Position numbers and translations under genes: made by a program
Shown here: piece after piece, positions 34,310-42,625 of the stretch
Numbering within the stretch: the stretch's first letter is position 1
Layout of the letters: every line of letters starts with the position of its first letter
The notes under the pieces: generated by a model
What the model was told of the DNA's origin: nothing
The model's database searches: none
Seen by the model: only the letters and a program-made list of their open reading frames with translations
NCBI RefSeq assembly: GCF_000422545.1
Contig: NZ_AULZ01000010.1
Coordinates: forward strand, 1-64,000
Source: Desulfocurvibacter africanus subsp. africanus DSM 2603
GTDB taxonomy: Bacteria > Desulfobacterota > Desulfovibrionia > Desulfovibrionales > Desulfovibrionaceae
Direction: 5' to 3'
DNA: 64,000 nucleotides

Positions 34310-34677
34310 GACGCGGCCCCCGACAGCTTGGCCCTTGCCCGCTCGGCCGCTTCACGCATGACCGGCCCGATGAAGATGGTCAGGAACCACAGGCCGCCGG
34401 CGACGGGACTGCCCACGATCACGAGCATGGCCGCGAACCAGACGGCTACAGGCAGCGAAATCCAGCGCGGCCAGGGCTTATTCGTGAACTGCTTGGCCGC
34501 CAGTTCCGTGTTGAACATAAGGAGCAGCGACAACCCGAGCAGGATCAACACGAACCAGGCATATGCGGTGGAGAACACCACGACCCACTCCAGCTTCAGC
34601 CAGTAACCGGCGTTGATCGCGGCCAGCATGATCAACTGTACGATGGGACCTTTCATTACTTCCTCCGAGTCTTTCAT
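34306..34677 (-). CDS. Phage membrane protein, three or four helices
   Basis: 123 residues with hydrophobic segments at about 8-30, 36-55, 73-92 and possibly 93-110. The start at 34677 (MKDSEEVMKG) follows GGGAGGTG. It overlaps the next tiny membrane gene by ATGA. No family is recognised. Early-region membrane proteins of temperate phages often serve in superinfection exclusion, but there is no direct evidence here. Confidence 0.7.
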   Translation of the reverse strand: MKDSEEVMKGPIVQLIMLAAINAGYWLKLEWVVVFSTAYAWFVLILLGLSLLLMFNTELAAKQFTNKPWPRWISLPVAVWFAAMLVIVGSPVAGGLWFLTIFIGPVMREAAERARAKLSGAAS

Positions 34678-34679
34678 GG

Positions 34680-35162
34680 CTACACCTCCCGCCCGACCAG
34701 TCGGGCCAGTTCGTCCAGCTCCGGCCACTCCTCGTATGCCTGTCCGGGCCGCTTGGGCTCCAGATTATCCAACAGCTTTTTGATTCCCCGGCGCATGGCC
34801 GACCATTCATTGAACAGCTTCATCGGCTCGGACTCCAGGGCCAACGTCGCCAACTGGACGCACTCCGGCCGACTACAGTCCGCCTTGATCTGCTCCAGCG
34901 CGTCGGCCATGGCACCGGAGCGCATCTTCTCAGCGCCGATCTCGGCGAGAGCCTTGCCGTGCGCCTTGGCCTCGGCTACGCCACCTTCGACGAACCCGCG
35001 CACCACCTCAGGCAAGTCGGCTAGGTCGGCGTCCATGGCCCCGGTCGCCTCGCGGATCTGCGCGAGCACGACGAACACGAGGCCCTGCTCGTAAGGACAT
35101 CTGTCGCAGTCAGGCATCTCGCAACCCTGGAACGCCGGGCAGTCAACGCGATTCTTGGCCAT
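34680..35162 (-). CDS. Phage hypothetical protein with N-terminal Cys cluster
   Basis: 160 residues. Four Cys near the N-terminus (Cys8, 14, 19 and 22: CPAF..CEMPDCDRC) could bind zinc or an iron-sulfur cluster. The rest is helical, with the pattern AEAKAHGKALAEIGAEKM. It sits in the overlapping early operon, 2 bp from the membrane-protein gene and abutting the kinase-like gene. No function can be assigned. Confidence 0.75.
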   Translation of the reverse strand: MAKNRVDCPAFQGCEMPDCDRCPYEQGLVFVVLAQIREATGAMDADLADLPEVVRGFVEGGVAEAKAHGKALAEIGAEKMRSGAMADALEQIKADCSRPECVQLATLALESEPMKLFNEWSAMRRGIKKLLDNLEPKRPGQAYEEWPELDELARLVGREV

Positions 35163-35597
35163 CTAACCTTCCTCCTCGATCACGAGGTCAAATACGTCCC
35201 GAGTGACACGCTCCAGCATGAGATTGCGGTCCATCCGCTCTATGTGCTCGCGGGTAACGGCCGTACCCGCCCGCCTGCGCACGCACACTTCCAGGTCGCA
35301 GACGATGCGGTGCAGGACAACTCCCGCTGCGTGTTCACGGCCCATGCGCACCCAGCGCATGACGTTCCTGGCGCTCGTGTGCGTGTCGTCCACGACCACG
35401 TCCCGGCCGCCGATGAGGTGCGAGCGCACCGAGGCCTCGGCGATGGCCAGGACCATGGTCTCGGTCGCCGGGTTGAACACTTGGCCGAGCGCCAGGCGGA
35501 TGTCGTCCAGGCACACGACCTGGAGGCCTTTGTAATCCCTGGCCACGACGCGACTCTTGCCGCTGCCAGGCAGGCCCTGCATGATCACCAGCCGCAT
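35163..35597 (-). CDS. P-loop kinase, polynucleotide-kinase-like
   Basis: 144 residues with Walker A GLPGSGKS near the N-terminus, CLDDIR, VVVDDTHTSARNVMRW and a lid with RRRAGTAVTREHIERM. The order is that of the T4 polynucleotide 5'-kinase domain, without the phosphatase part. It may repair nicked nucleic acid or tRNA during infection. The start at 35597 shares one base with the upstream stop (TGATG). Confidence 0.8.
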   Translation of the reverse strand: MRLVIMQGLPGSGKSRVVARDYKGLQVVCLDDIRLALGQVFNPATETMVLAIAEASVRSHLIGGRDVVVDDTHTSARNVMRWVRMGREHAAGVVLHRIVCDLEVCVRRRAGTAVTREHIERMDRNLMLERVTRDVFDLVIEEEG

Positions 35598-35800
35598 CAA
35601 ATCCTCTCCTTGGTCTTCATGCCCAACAGGCACGACAGTTCCTTCTCCAGCCTCCTGACCAGCCCCAGCACTACGACCGGCTCGGGCAGCTGCTCACCGT
35701 GGGCCCCGAGCTGCTCGCCAAGCTCGGCGAACAGACTTACGGCCTCGTCCCTGGCTTGCTCTTCTTGGTCCCGGATTGCCCGGGCGCGATTGTCACTCAC
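35597..35800 (-). CDS. Small phage coiled-coil protein
   Basis: 67 residues, highly charged and helical (RAIRDQEEQARDEAVSLFAELGEQL). The start overlaps the upstream stop (ATGA), and its own stop shares a base with the kinase-like start. The position inside the coupled operon supports it; the function is unknown. Confidence 0.65.
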   Translation of the reverse strand: MSDNRARAIRDQEEQARDEAVSLFAELGEQLGAHGEQLPEPVVVLGLVRRLEKELSCLLGMKTKERI

Positions 35801-36276
35801 AGCAAACTCCCTTGCTCGAAGCGGATGGCCCTGGAGGGTGAGCCGGCAGGTACGCGCGTGGGCGACTTGGCCGGCCCTGTGCCGGTTGTCGCCGCGCCGG
35901 CTCCCCCTCCGGAGACGTCCGAATCGAGTGATGCTGGCCGCCTGACGAAAGCCACGACCGTGCCCCGCACCGAGGTCTCCAGCGCCTGGCGCGCGGCCAG
36001 ATCCGGATCTCCAGCGTCCTGGCGGTAGACACAGGCCGTAATCCGCTGGCCGATGCAGTCCACGTATTTGCGGTCGACGAGCACGACCTCGCCCAGGAAG
36101 CGGCAGTCGCCAAAACCCTCTCGGAATACCGGCCGAAAACCGCAGCCCACGCAGTCCCCGCGCGCTTTGGCCTGAGCCGTGCTCACGATCTTGCCGCCCT
36201 CGATGCGGAACGCGGCCGGGAAGCTGCGCACGGGCTCACCTAGCCGGAACAAATGAGCGCCGACGAAACCGCTCAT
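35797..36276 (-). CDS. Phage hypothetical protein
   Basis: 159 residues from the ATG at 36276 (overlapping the upstream stop as ATGA, with GGAG before it). The first 110 residues look like a compact beta-rich domain with Cys44, 47, 59 and 75; the last 45 are a Gly/Thr/Pro-rich tail. No known motif. It is part of the early operon. Confidence 0.7.
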   Translation of the reverse strand: MSGFVGAHLFRLGEPVRSFPAAFRIEGGKIVSTAQAKARGDCVGCGFRPVFREGFGDCRFLGEVVLVDRKYVDCIGQRITACVYRQDAGDPDLAARQALETSVRGTVVAFVRRPASLDSDVSGGGAGAATTGTGPAKSPTRVPAGSPSRAIRFEQGSLL

Positions 36277-37079
36277 GCGCACATCTCCAGCAGGCTGCCC
36301 TGCACCAGCTTCTGGACCACTTGCGCCTCGCCTGGCTTACTGATGCGGAATAACACCCTCACGGCGGTGAAAAGGGGCAGGCCCCGCAGGTGCGCATTGG
36401 CCCGCTCGGGAAGGTATCCGGAGCCGCCAACTCCAAAGCGGGGATTGTCGCCGCCGATGTGGTGCTCCCCGATTAGCCCAGGCCCCGAACTGCCCCCTCC
36501 GAGCCCCCACTGGTAGCCGAGCCACTCCCGTATCTGGGCATCGGAAGCCCCTGTCCTCTCCCATCCGCGCAGCGTGGCCCGCGCCGTATCCCAGTTGGCT
36601 AGGGCATCTAATAACCTCTCGTAGAACGCCCGCTTGCCCACAGGCTCCACTCCGGCCTTACGCACGGGGTCGGGCAGATCGGCCAGGGCCAGGTCGAGAC
36701 GCGCCCTGGCCTCCTCGGCTGGGTCGCCGTAATGGGCGTACTGCTCGTCCACTATGGCCCTGCACAGCTCCCGACGGTTCTTTCCCTCGCAGTTAATGCC
36801 CCGCGCACGGGCAATCACCAGGATGCGCGCGATCGGATACTCGTGCTCCATGAGCAGGCCATGGTAGACCTTGTCCCGCGACACCGGCTGCGCCTCATCG
36901 CCAGGCACATACTCGGCCACACGCCCGTACATCATGTAGGGGTACCCGCGCGAATACACCGGACAGAACCCGCGCGACTCGGCAATGGCCGCGAATTCCT
37001 CGCCAGACAACCTGCATAGCTCGTCGCGCGACCAGCGGCGCTCCAGGAGGTCGTGTTGTGAGATCGCGCCTATACTCAC
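36273..37079 (-). CDS. Phage hypothetical protein, SAP-like segment
   Basis: 268 residues from a GTG start that overlaps the PAPS-reductase-like stop (GTGA). A region near 85-120 (ARILVIARARGINCEGKNRRELCRAIV) resembles a SAP or HeH nucleic-acid-binding helix pair. The part from 200 is Gly-rich (YQWGLGGGSSGPGLIGEH). No enzyme motif is recognised. Confidence 0.7.
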   Translation of the reverse strand: MSIGAISQHDLLERRWSRDELCRLSGEEFAAIAESRGFCPVYSRGYPYMMYGRVAEYVPGDEAQPVSRDKVYHGLLMEHEYPIARILVIARARGINCEGKNRRELCRAIVDEQYAHYGDPAEEARARLDLALADLPDPVRKAGVEPVGKRAFYERLLDALANWDTARATLRGWERTGASDAQIREWLGYQWGLGGGSSGPGLIGEHHIGGDNPRFGVGGSGYLPERANAHLRGLPLFTAVRVLFRISKPGEAQVVQKLVQGSLLEMCA

Positions 37080-38134
37080 GCACACACCCCCAGCAGCGAG
37101 CACTGCTCTGCCTTGACCTGGGCCGGCCACGGATTAAACCGCTCGGACACGGCCGCCGAGGGCACGTGCGCGCGGCAGTAGTCGAGCACCTGGAGCATTC
37201 CGAGCTTGTGCATGCAGAACTCCCACAGTCGCGGGTGCGTCTCGGCCATGCGCTGGAAGCGCGTTGGCGTCTCGTCCATGTGCAGGCCAAAGCCACAGAA
37301 GACGCAGCCTGTATTGCGGACGCCGGTCGTGCTGAGCTGGCCGGATTCGTCCTCGACGATATCTCCATACACATTGGCGATCTGGATCTTGTACTTACGG
37401 ATGCAGGCGAGCACGTCCTGCTCGGTCCAGAAGCCAAGCGGCGTCGAGCGCGGGTTCTTCAGGTCGTAGGCGTTGCAACCGTGCTGCAAGTAGTTCTTCT
37501 CTCGTGCGTCGCTATCGCTGGCCACGATGCCCAGGATCGGCATGCGGCCCGTCTCGCGCTGCCACGGCTTGATCGGGGCCTTCTTCATCAGGTTGCAGCA
37601 TTCGTCCGAGACGGGAAACGGAGCCGTGACCAGGAAGCGCCATCGGTTCGGCACGCGGAAGCGCGCCACCGGCTCGCCAAAACGGTTGATGCCCTCGTCG
37701 TAGAGTCGATAAACATTCGCGTTCGCGCTGGTCGGGTTGCGCAGGATGTTGATGCCGCGCGCCACGCGCTTGGAGATAAGCGGCCAGCCGTAATCCTGAA
37801 TCACCTTGTGGAACGGCATCTTGGGTCGGAGCATGATCGCGCCTGACTCACGAGCGCGGCGCAGGACCTCGGGATACTCCAGGCCGGTGTTCACGCACAC
37901 GGCAGGCACGTCCTTGAACACCTGACCCACGAGCCAGCGCACCAGCTCGGAGTCCTTGCCGCCGGAGTAGGACACCGCGACCTTGCCGTCCCAGGCCTCG
38001 TACCAGCACGAGATAACCTGCAGGCTCCTCTCGATCTTCGCTTCGAGCGGCAGCTCGCGCAGCATGCGCAACTGCTCCTGCGCCTCTGGCGTGACCGGCT
38101 TGCCGCCGTAGTGATGTCCTGCTTTCGTCGCCAC
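37076..38134 (-). CDS. Phage PAPS-reductase-family PP-loop protein
   Basis: 352 residues. AVSYSGGKDSELVRWLV is the PP-loop of the ATP-pyrophosphatase / PAPS-reductase family, and NTGLEYPEV is also typical. A Cys group (CCNLMKK and CVFCGFGLH) near the C-terminal half may hold a metal or an iron-sulfur cluster, as in DndC-like proteins. In phages such proteins may adenylate or sulfurate a base or nucleotide rather than reduce sulfate. The start is GTG at 38134 after GGAGG, overlapping the upstream TAG by one base. Confidence 0.85.
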   Translation of the reverse strand: MATKAGHHYGGKPVTPEAQEQLRMLRELPLEAKIERSLQVISCWYEAWDGKVAVSYSGGKDSELVRWLVGQVFKDVPAVCVNTGLEYPEVLRRARESGAIMLRPKMPFHKVIQDYGWPLISKRVARGINILRNPTSANANVYRLYDEGINRFGEPVARFRVPNRWRFLVTAPFPVSDECCNLMKKAPIKPWQRETGRMPILGIVASDSDAREKNYLQHGCNAYDLKNPRSTPLGFWTEQDVLACIRKYKIQIANVYGDIVEDESGQLSTTGVRNTGCVFCGFGLHMDETPTRFQRMAETHPRLWEFCMHKLGMLQVLDYCRAHVPSAAVSERFNPWPAQVKAEQCSLLGVCA

Positions 38135-38631
38135 TACCTCACCCCTCCAATCGCTTCCCGCCACTTGTCCCCAAGCTTCCCGCCCAAATCCATGGACTCC
38201 CGCGCCTCCAGGTCCGGATCGAGCGTCGCGGCGAGCCAGGCCAGCGCGGCCTCCAGCTCGCCCCATTCGGCGTGGCCACGGTTGCCAGGCCGGATCAGCC
38301 CGCGTTGGCGGGCGGCAAGGGCCAGGAGCGCGTACACGTAGGCCCGCGCGTCCTTGGCCTGCTCTTGATCGAACCACGCATCGATCTCGTCGCGCAGCTT
38401 GCCGAGCCGCTCCATGTAGTCGCCGTACTGGCCAGGCCCGAACACTGCCCGCCGGCCAGGGACGAGCACCCGCTTGACCGCCCGGCGCGTGCGCCCCACA
38501 TCGGCCAGCGCCAGGCGCACGTCATCGGGAATGCCGCCCAGGTCGGCGTGCCCCTCGCGCATCGCCTTGAAAATCGTGCGCACGAGGTCCAGCGCCGCGA
38601 GCTGCTGGCGAACGGAAGCGGAGACGCTCAT
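38134..38631 (-). CDS. Phage hypothetical protein
   Basis: 165-residue helical protein (RQQLAALDLVRTIFKAMREG, LEAALAWLAATLDPDLEARES) with a basic middle (RTRRAVKRVLVPGRRAV). No known motif. It lies immediately upstream of the PAPS-reductase-like gene and shares one base with it, so it is co-translated. Confidence 0.7.
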   Translation of the reverse strand: MSVSASVRQQLAALDLVRTIFKAMREGHADLGGIPDDVRLALADVGRTRRAVKRVLVPGRRAVFGPGQYGDYMERLGKLRDEIDAWFDQEQAKDARAYVYALLALAARQRGLIRPGNRGHAEWGELEAALAWLAATLDPDLEARESMDLGGKLGDKWREAIGGVR

Positions 38632-38634
38632 CGG

Positions 38635-39006
38635 CTAGGCCTTCCACCGGATCAGCCGCCCCTCGAAGGGCAGCTCGTGGTTGCGCTCGAAAAATTCGCG
38701 GAACTCCACCGCATCGTGGAAGCCGTCCGCCTTGGCCAGGCCTTCCAGGTCGTCCACGCGGCTGCCGGCCAGGACAACGACCAAGCGGCCGTCCATGTCT
38801 TGGTCCATGTAGATGGGCAGGCTGGAGACGCACACAGGATCAGGCGTCACGAGCTTGCGGCAATACCGCGTGCGCATGCCGGTGTAGAGCTGCACGGCCT
38901 CGCCCTGGCGGGCGTGCCGACGCTTGCCCAGCGCGCGGATGGTCTGCCGCTTGCGGCCGGACTCCACGGCCTCGGAGAAGCGGGACTTGAAGCTATACGC
39001 GACCAT
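38635..39006 (-). CDS. ASCH-like domain protein
   Basis: 123 residues from MVAYSFKSRFSEAVESGRKRQTIRA. This opening (a beta strand, helix, then GRK.QTIR) is that of small ASCH/PUA-fold proteins, which bind RNA or modified nucleotides. VQLYTGMRT and FFERNHELPFEGRLIRW complete the barrel. It overlaps the upstream DUF5131 gene by 14 bp. A role with modified nucleotides fits the neighbouring genes but is inference. Confidence 0.75.
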   Translation of the reverse strand: MVAYSFKSRFSEAVESGRKRQTIRALGKRRHARQGEAVQLYTGMRTRYCRKLVTPDPVCVSSLPIYMDQDMDGRLVVVLAGSRVDDLEGLAKADGFHDAVEFREFFERNHELPFEGRLIRWKA

Positions 39007-39994
39007 TGGCCACCTCCGGCAGCTGCTCGATGATCTCGCCGTTGAGTGCGTTGCCGGCGACCTTGGTGCCGACGCGCTCGGAATAGTAGGAATCATCGAA
39101 CCAGTGGCCCTTGGGATCGTCCTTCAGGTAATGTTGGCCGTTGGAGTCGCATACGACCTGATTAGATGCGCGCGCCCCGTTCTGGAGCGTAGCGGCCTCA
39201 TACAGGCTCTCGGCAGGGCACCACTCACCCCACTGCTTGAACCAGAACGGGACTCGATAGCGTCGGCAATGCTCCGAGAGCTTCCGTGCCCAATCAGGAT
39301 GCATCGGCCGCGCGCCTGGCCCAGACTCACCGCCGCAAACAACCCAGTCCAAGCCGAACGCACAGTCACACTCCCGGCGAGCATGTGCCCTCCCGTAGTG
39401 ACAAGTGATCGAGCCTTCCGGCAGCGCTCCGCAGATTGCTTCCAAATTCACCGGCCCCAGCGCCGGCTCGTAGCTCACCCAGCGCACGGCCGCGGGAGTG
39501 GCAAGCAGGGGCGGGATGTTGCGCTTGGCCGAGGGTTGATCCCAGATGGATGTGCCGAGCCAGACGTTGCGGAGCGGCCAGCCGTTGATCCATTTCAAGC
39601 CCAGGGTCCGCTTCCAGCTCTCTTCGTCGGCAAGCGCCGTCAGGTACTCGTGCATCCGTTGCGGGCGCTTGGTGAGCACCAGGAAAGTATGCTGCGGGCA
39701 CAGGCTCATGTAGGCAAACACCTGGTGCAGCCATGCGCCTGGCACGTCCTCGTGAAACAGGTCGCCCATGAACGTGACGCCGATCCTGGATGGCTTCTGC
39801 AGCTGCATCGGCTCGATCAGCCGGTCAGGATGGAACGTAGCGGAAAAAGGTTTGTCCTTCGGATACCCGACCCGTCCGGCCAACCGCTTGGCCATCTTCT
39901 CGGCCCAACAGTTGTCGCAGGCCGGTGAGCACTTGGAGCAGCCGGTGATCGGGTTCCAGGTGTAGTCGAGATATGGGATGCCGGTGCGGTTCAT
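38993..39994 (-). CDS. DUF5131 (phage Gp37/Gp68) family protein
   Basis: 333 residues. YTWNPITGCSKCSPACDNCWAEKMAKR carries the Cys motif (C-x2-C-x3-C-x2-C) of the Gp37Gp68 family, a distant radical-SAM-like group found in many phages. VTFMGDLFHEDVP, VLTKRP, WLGTSIWDQ and VVCGGESGPGARPM are further family marks. Biochemical activity is not established as far as I know. It is coupled to the small gene upstream by ATGA. Confidence 0.88.
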   Translation of the reverse strand: MNRTGIPYLDYTWNPITGCSKCSPACDNCWAEKMAKRLAGRVGYPKDKPFSATFHPDRLIEPMQLQKPSRIGVTFMGDLFHEDVPGAWLHQVFAYMSLCPQHTFLVLTKRPQRMHEYLTALADEESWKRTLGLKWINGWPLRNVWLGTSIWDQPSAKRNIPPLLATPAAVRWVSYEPALGPVNLEAICGALPEGSITCHYGRAHARRECDCAFGLDWVVCGGESGPGARPMHPDWARKLSEHCRRYRVPFWFKQWGEWCPAESLYEAATLQNGARASNQVVCDSNGQHYLKDDPKGHWFDDSYYSERVGTKVAGNALNGEIIEQLPEVANGRV

Positions 39995-40221
39995 GCTTCC
40001 ACCTCATCCAGTTCATCCTGCACGCGAGCCCACACAGACGAGGCCTTGATCCTGTCCAGCATCTCGCTGTCCTTGTGCAGTTCGGCAAGGTGGTCACCTG
40101 CGCAGAAGTAGAACAGCTTCTTGCCGCACAGCGGACAGGGCTGATCAGCCTCCTCCACTATGTCGGCCAGAGAGTAGGCGTGCCCGCCCTCGCAGATCCC
40201 CGCCAAGAGAATACGTTCCAC
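39991..40221 (-). CDS. Small zinc-ribbon-like phage protein
   Basis: 76 residues from a GTG start after GAAGGAG. CEGGHAYSL, CPLCGKKLFYFC and a helical end suggest a small zinc ribbon. Its stop overlaps the start of the DUF5131 gene (ATGA). Function is unknown. Confidence 0.7.
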   Translation of the reverse strand: MERILLAGICEGGHAYSLADIVEEADQPCPLCGKKLFYFCAGDHLAELHKDSEMLDRIKASSVWARVQDELDEVEA

Positions 40222-40224
40222 GGC

Positions 40225-40758
40225 CTACTCCTTCACTCCGGCAAACCGCCGGAACTCAGTATTTCCAACCAACAGGCACTTGCCCCGGCCGCCCTGGACC
40301 GGGTAGCTCACGGCCGACACACGTAGGCGCCAGCGCCGCAGCCGCGCGGCGACCTGAACGGCCCTGATCGGCTGCCAGCCGTGCTCCTGGGCGCGGGCGT
40401 TGTAACGCTCGGTCAGGTGGCCGATCCTGATCCGGCCACCCTCGGCCTCGGGCGCGATCTGCTTGATCGTGTCGGCCAGCAGGTCATTTAGGGAGGCAAA
40501 TCGCCGCTCGCGCTGCTTGGGCTGCCGAGGCGTGCGTGGCTTGGCCTGCCGCATCTCCCGGGCGATCTTGCGCTGCTCAGCCTTGGCAGCCTTACGTGCC
40601 GGGCAATCCGTGTGCTCGGCCAGGAATGCGCGCAGTTTGGCGGCCAGGTCCCTGGCCAAGATCACCGGCCCAAGGGCGAGCGTCTCGTGACAGCACATAC
40701 AGCCGTACATCGCGCCGTCACAGGCCTGGACGATGTGGGGAGCGTAGGTCAGGTGCAC
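40225..40758 (-). CDS. Phage hypothetical, basic protein
   Basis: 177 residues from a GTG start preceded by GGGGAGG. An N-terminal Cys group (YGCMCCHETL ... CPARK) is followed by a very basic segment (QRKIAREMRQAKPRTPRQPKQ). The C-terminal part, LTERYNARAQEHGWQPIRAVQVAARLRRW, looks like a winged helix. It probably binds DNA. No family is recognised. Confidence 0.65.
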   Translation of the reverse strand: MHLTYAPHIVQACDGAMYGCMCCHETLALGPVILARDLAAKLRAFLAEHTDCPARKAAKAEQRKIAREMRQAKPRTPRQPKQRERRFASLNDLLADTIKQIAPEAEGGRIRIGHLTERYNARAQEHGWQPIRAVQVAARLRRWRLRVSAVSYPVQGGRGKCLLVGNTEFRRFAGVKE

Positions 40759-40760
40759 GG

Positions 40761-40850
40761 CTAGAGCCTCCCCTCGATGACGGACACAATCCCCAGCAAC
40801 AGCACCAGGGCCAACAGGCACGCCGCAGCCAGAATCCGTTGCCTAATCAT
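40761..40850 (-). CDS. Tiny membrane protein (29 residues)
   Basis: MIRQRILAAACLLALVLLLG is one hydrophobic helix with a short polar tail VSVIEGRL. It overlaps the upstream gene stop by 8 bp, and its stop lies 2 bp before the next gene. It has no strong ribosome site, so it is supported mainly by packing and composition. Confidence 0.45.
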   Translation of the reverse strand: MIRQRILAAACLLALVLLLGIVSVIEGRL

Positions 40851-41163
40851 TGGGACACCCCCGCTCGATGCGCGTGGCGCAGCTCTCGCGGCGCTCCACG
40901 CGCCGCAGCGTCTGCCGGCCGTGCGAGGTCAACGGGTAGTTGTTACCCAGCCGACCCAGGGTCGACTGCAGCGACCGGAGCAGCAGCCGGTCGGAGTTGC
41001 TGGCCTGTGGATGCGCACTCAGCTCCATTACCGAGGCGCGCAATTCCGAAATCTTGTGTCTGTACTTGGCCCGCTCCAACTCGCTCCGATCCTGGCCGGC
41101 CTGCTCCAGGTGCTCCTGAGCCTGCGACAGCCTGGCCCGTATCAAATCGCTATTGCCGCTCAT
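40843..41163 (-). CDS. Phage hypothetical, helical protein
   Basis: 106 residues, mainly one long charged helix (RARLSQAQEHLEQAGQDRSE ...) followed by a short domain with RLGNNYPLTSHGRQTLRR that looks like a winged-helix end. The start overlaps the DUF4258-like stop (ATGA). Function is unknown. Confidence 0.65.
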   Translation of the reverse strand: MSGNSDLIRARLSQAQEHLEQAGQDRSELERAKYRHKISELRASVMELSAHPQASNSDRLLLRSLQSTLGRLGNNYPLTSHGRQTLRRVERRESCATRIERGCPND

Positions 41164-41378
41164 GATGCCCTCCTCTCGAAAACGGTGATGATCGCACCGC
41201 CCAGCGGGTCGATCACGGCCCGAAATCCCAGCAGCTCACAGACCACGCGCAGGCCGTGACTCTCGTGCGACCAGTACATTTCTCCGTGCCGGAGCACGGC
41301 CTGCAGCGTCGGCATCCCGATGCCCCTCTCGTCCATGCGTCGATGCGCGTGTCGCGTCACAAACAACTGCTCTGCCAT
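41160..41378 (-). CDS. DUF4258-like small protein
   Basis: 72 residues with VTRHAHRRMDERGIGMPTLQ, the His-Arg-Met-Arg pattern of DUF4258-type proteins, distant relatives of RelE-fold toxins, and a C-terminal strand GGAIITVFERR. No antitoxin-like partner is clear. It heads the sub-operon running down to the integrase; a terminator lies just upstream, at 41436-41470. Confidence 0.7.
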   Translation of the reverse strand: MAEQLFVTRHAHRRMDERGIGMPTLQAVLRHGEMYWSHESHGLRVVCELLGFRAVIDPLGGAIITVFERRAS

Positions 41379-41435
41379 GTCGGACTGCCTCTTTGGGTAG
41401 TAGGGTTTCCACCTACAAGCCTAGGCCGCAAAAAA

Positions 41436-41470
41436 AGCCGAGCAGCTCGCCCTGATGGGCGTGCCCGGCT
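41436..41470 (-). terminator. Terminator within the early region
   Basis: On the minus strand AGCCGGGCACGCCC folds with GGGCGAGCTGCTCGGCT and is followed by a seven-T run. It separates the three-gene Cro/CII block from the genes transcribed towards the integrase and may be an antitermination point. Confidence 0.7.
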
Positions 41471-41594
41471 AACCGATGGTCTGCGCTCGTCCTGCCGGCA
41501 GTCCAATCCGTATGGCTGCTGGCGTTTTACCATTGCTGCGGGCGCGGGACACTGCGACCGTGCAGACTATGCGCGCTACATGTCCCTGCACGGC

Positions 41595-41966
41595 CTAGCC
41601 CTCGCCCCCGGCCAGCCGCACGCCGTAGTTGACCTTGTTGATCGGGCTAACGATCGGGTAGCCGCGGGCGCGCATCCAGCGCCCCCAGGCGTGCATGGTC
41701 GCGGGCTGCTGGCCCAGCTCGCGGCAGAAGCCGACGAACGCCGCATAGAGGTCCTTGGCCTGCGTGCGTGCGCGGGGATGGACCTCCAGCCGTTGCGTCC
41801 AGGCCGTGAACTCTTCGCTCTCTTCCTCGCTGCCGGGCTGGCTGCCGATCAGGCTGCAGTAGCGCAGGAAGACCTTCTCCACCTGGGCCACGTCCACCGG
41901 CTCGCCATTCACACGCACAGCCCGCTCGGCCATGCGCAGCAGGGTCAGCTTCTGTTCGGCGCGCAT
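41595..41966 (-). CDS. Phage hypothetical protein
   Basis: 123 residues. AKDLYAAFVGFCRELGQQPATMHAWGRWMRARGY resembles the winged-helix module that follows phage primase/D5-type helicases, here on its own. It lies 2 bp after the CII-like gene. A role in replication or regulation is a guess. Confidence 0.65.
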   Translation of the reverse strand: MRAEQKLTLLRMAERAVRVNGEPVDVAQVEKVFLRYCSLIGSQPGSEEESEEFTAWTQRLEVHPRARTQAKDLYAAFVGFCRELGQQPATMHAWGRWMRARGYPIVSPINKVNYGVRLAGGEG

Positions 41967-41968
41967 GG

Positions 41969-42553
41969 CTATTCCCGCCCCTCGGCCACCAGCTCGCCGA
42001 TAAGCAGGCGGATGCTGCGCTTGATCTCCAGCGAGTGCGTCACGAGATCTCCGGCCTCTTTGTCCAGGCGCACCAACTCGGACTTGGTCAGGTGCTCCCC
42101 GCCCGAACTGTCCTCGGCCGTGTACTCATGGAGCTTGCCAGCCAGGTCGCCGTACTCGCGCGCGACCTCGGCCAGGCGATGGTAGAGGCTCAGCACGTTG
42201 ACCGGCCTGCGCTTGCTCACGCCGCCAGTGGACAGCAGGTACAACCATCGGCCCACGAGCCAGCGCAGCACGGCATCGGTCTTCATGGCCACGGCCAGCT
42301 CGGGCAGCTTGTCGGCGCGAATAAAGTACGGCGCGTCGTCAACGTTGAAAGAAAACGAGCGGTCGAGGGTTGACTTGTCCACCTTGATGGCGTCGGCCAG
42401 CTCGGCTCTGGTTGCCTTGGATTCGCGGTCGGCCTGCATCATGGCAGTGGCAAAATCGAGCCGGCCGAAGGCCAGCAAGGCACGCACGTCCATGAGGTGC
42501 ATCAGCTCGGGCAACACGGCGTCGCCGTCTATGCTCTTGTTCCTGTCTGCCAT
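41969..42553 (-). CDS. CII-like phage regulatory protein
   Basis: 194 residues. The N-terminal 90 contain SKATRAELADAIKVDKSTLDRSFS, which reads as a helix-turn-helix of the type in phage CII/CP76-like regulators, and LPELAVAMKTDAVLRWLVGR follows. The C-terminal half is helical. It begins after CAGGAG and lies downstream of the Cro-like gene, matching the cro-cII order of temperate phages. Confidence 0.7.
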   Translation of the reverse strand: MADRNKSIDGDAVLPELMHLMDVRALLAFGRLDFATAMMQADRESKATRAELADAIKVDKSTLDRSFSFNVDDAPYFIRADKLPELAVAMKTDAVLRWLVGRWLYLLSTGGVSKRRPVNVLSLYHRLAEVAREYGDLAGKLHEYTAEDSSGGEHLTKSELVRLDKEAGDLVTHSLEIKRSIRLLIGELVAEGRE

Positions 42554-42625
42554 GGGGAATCTCCTGGTATTTGTTCACCTTGCAGGGGCAAGGCTCTGGA
42601 CGTATGCGGTCCGGGTCGTTCCTAT

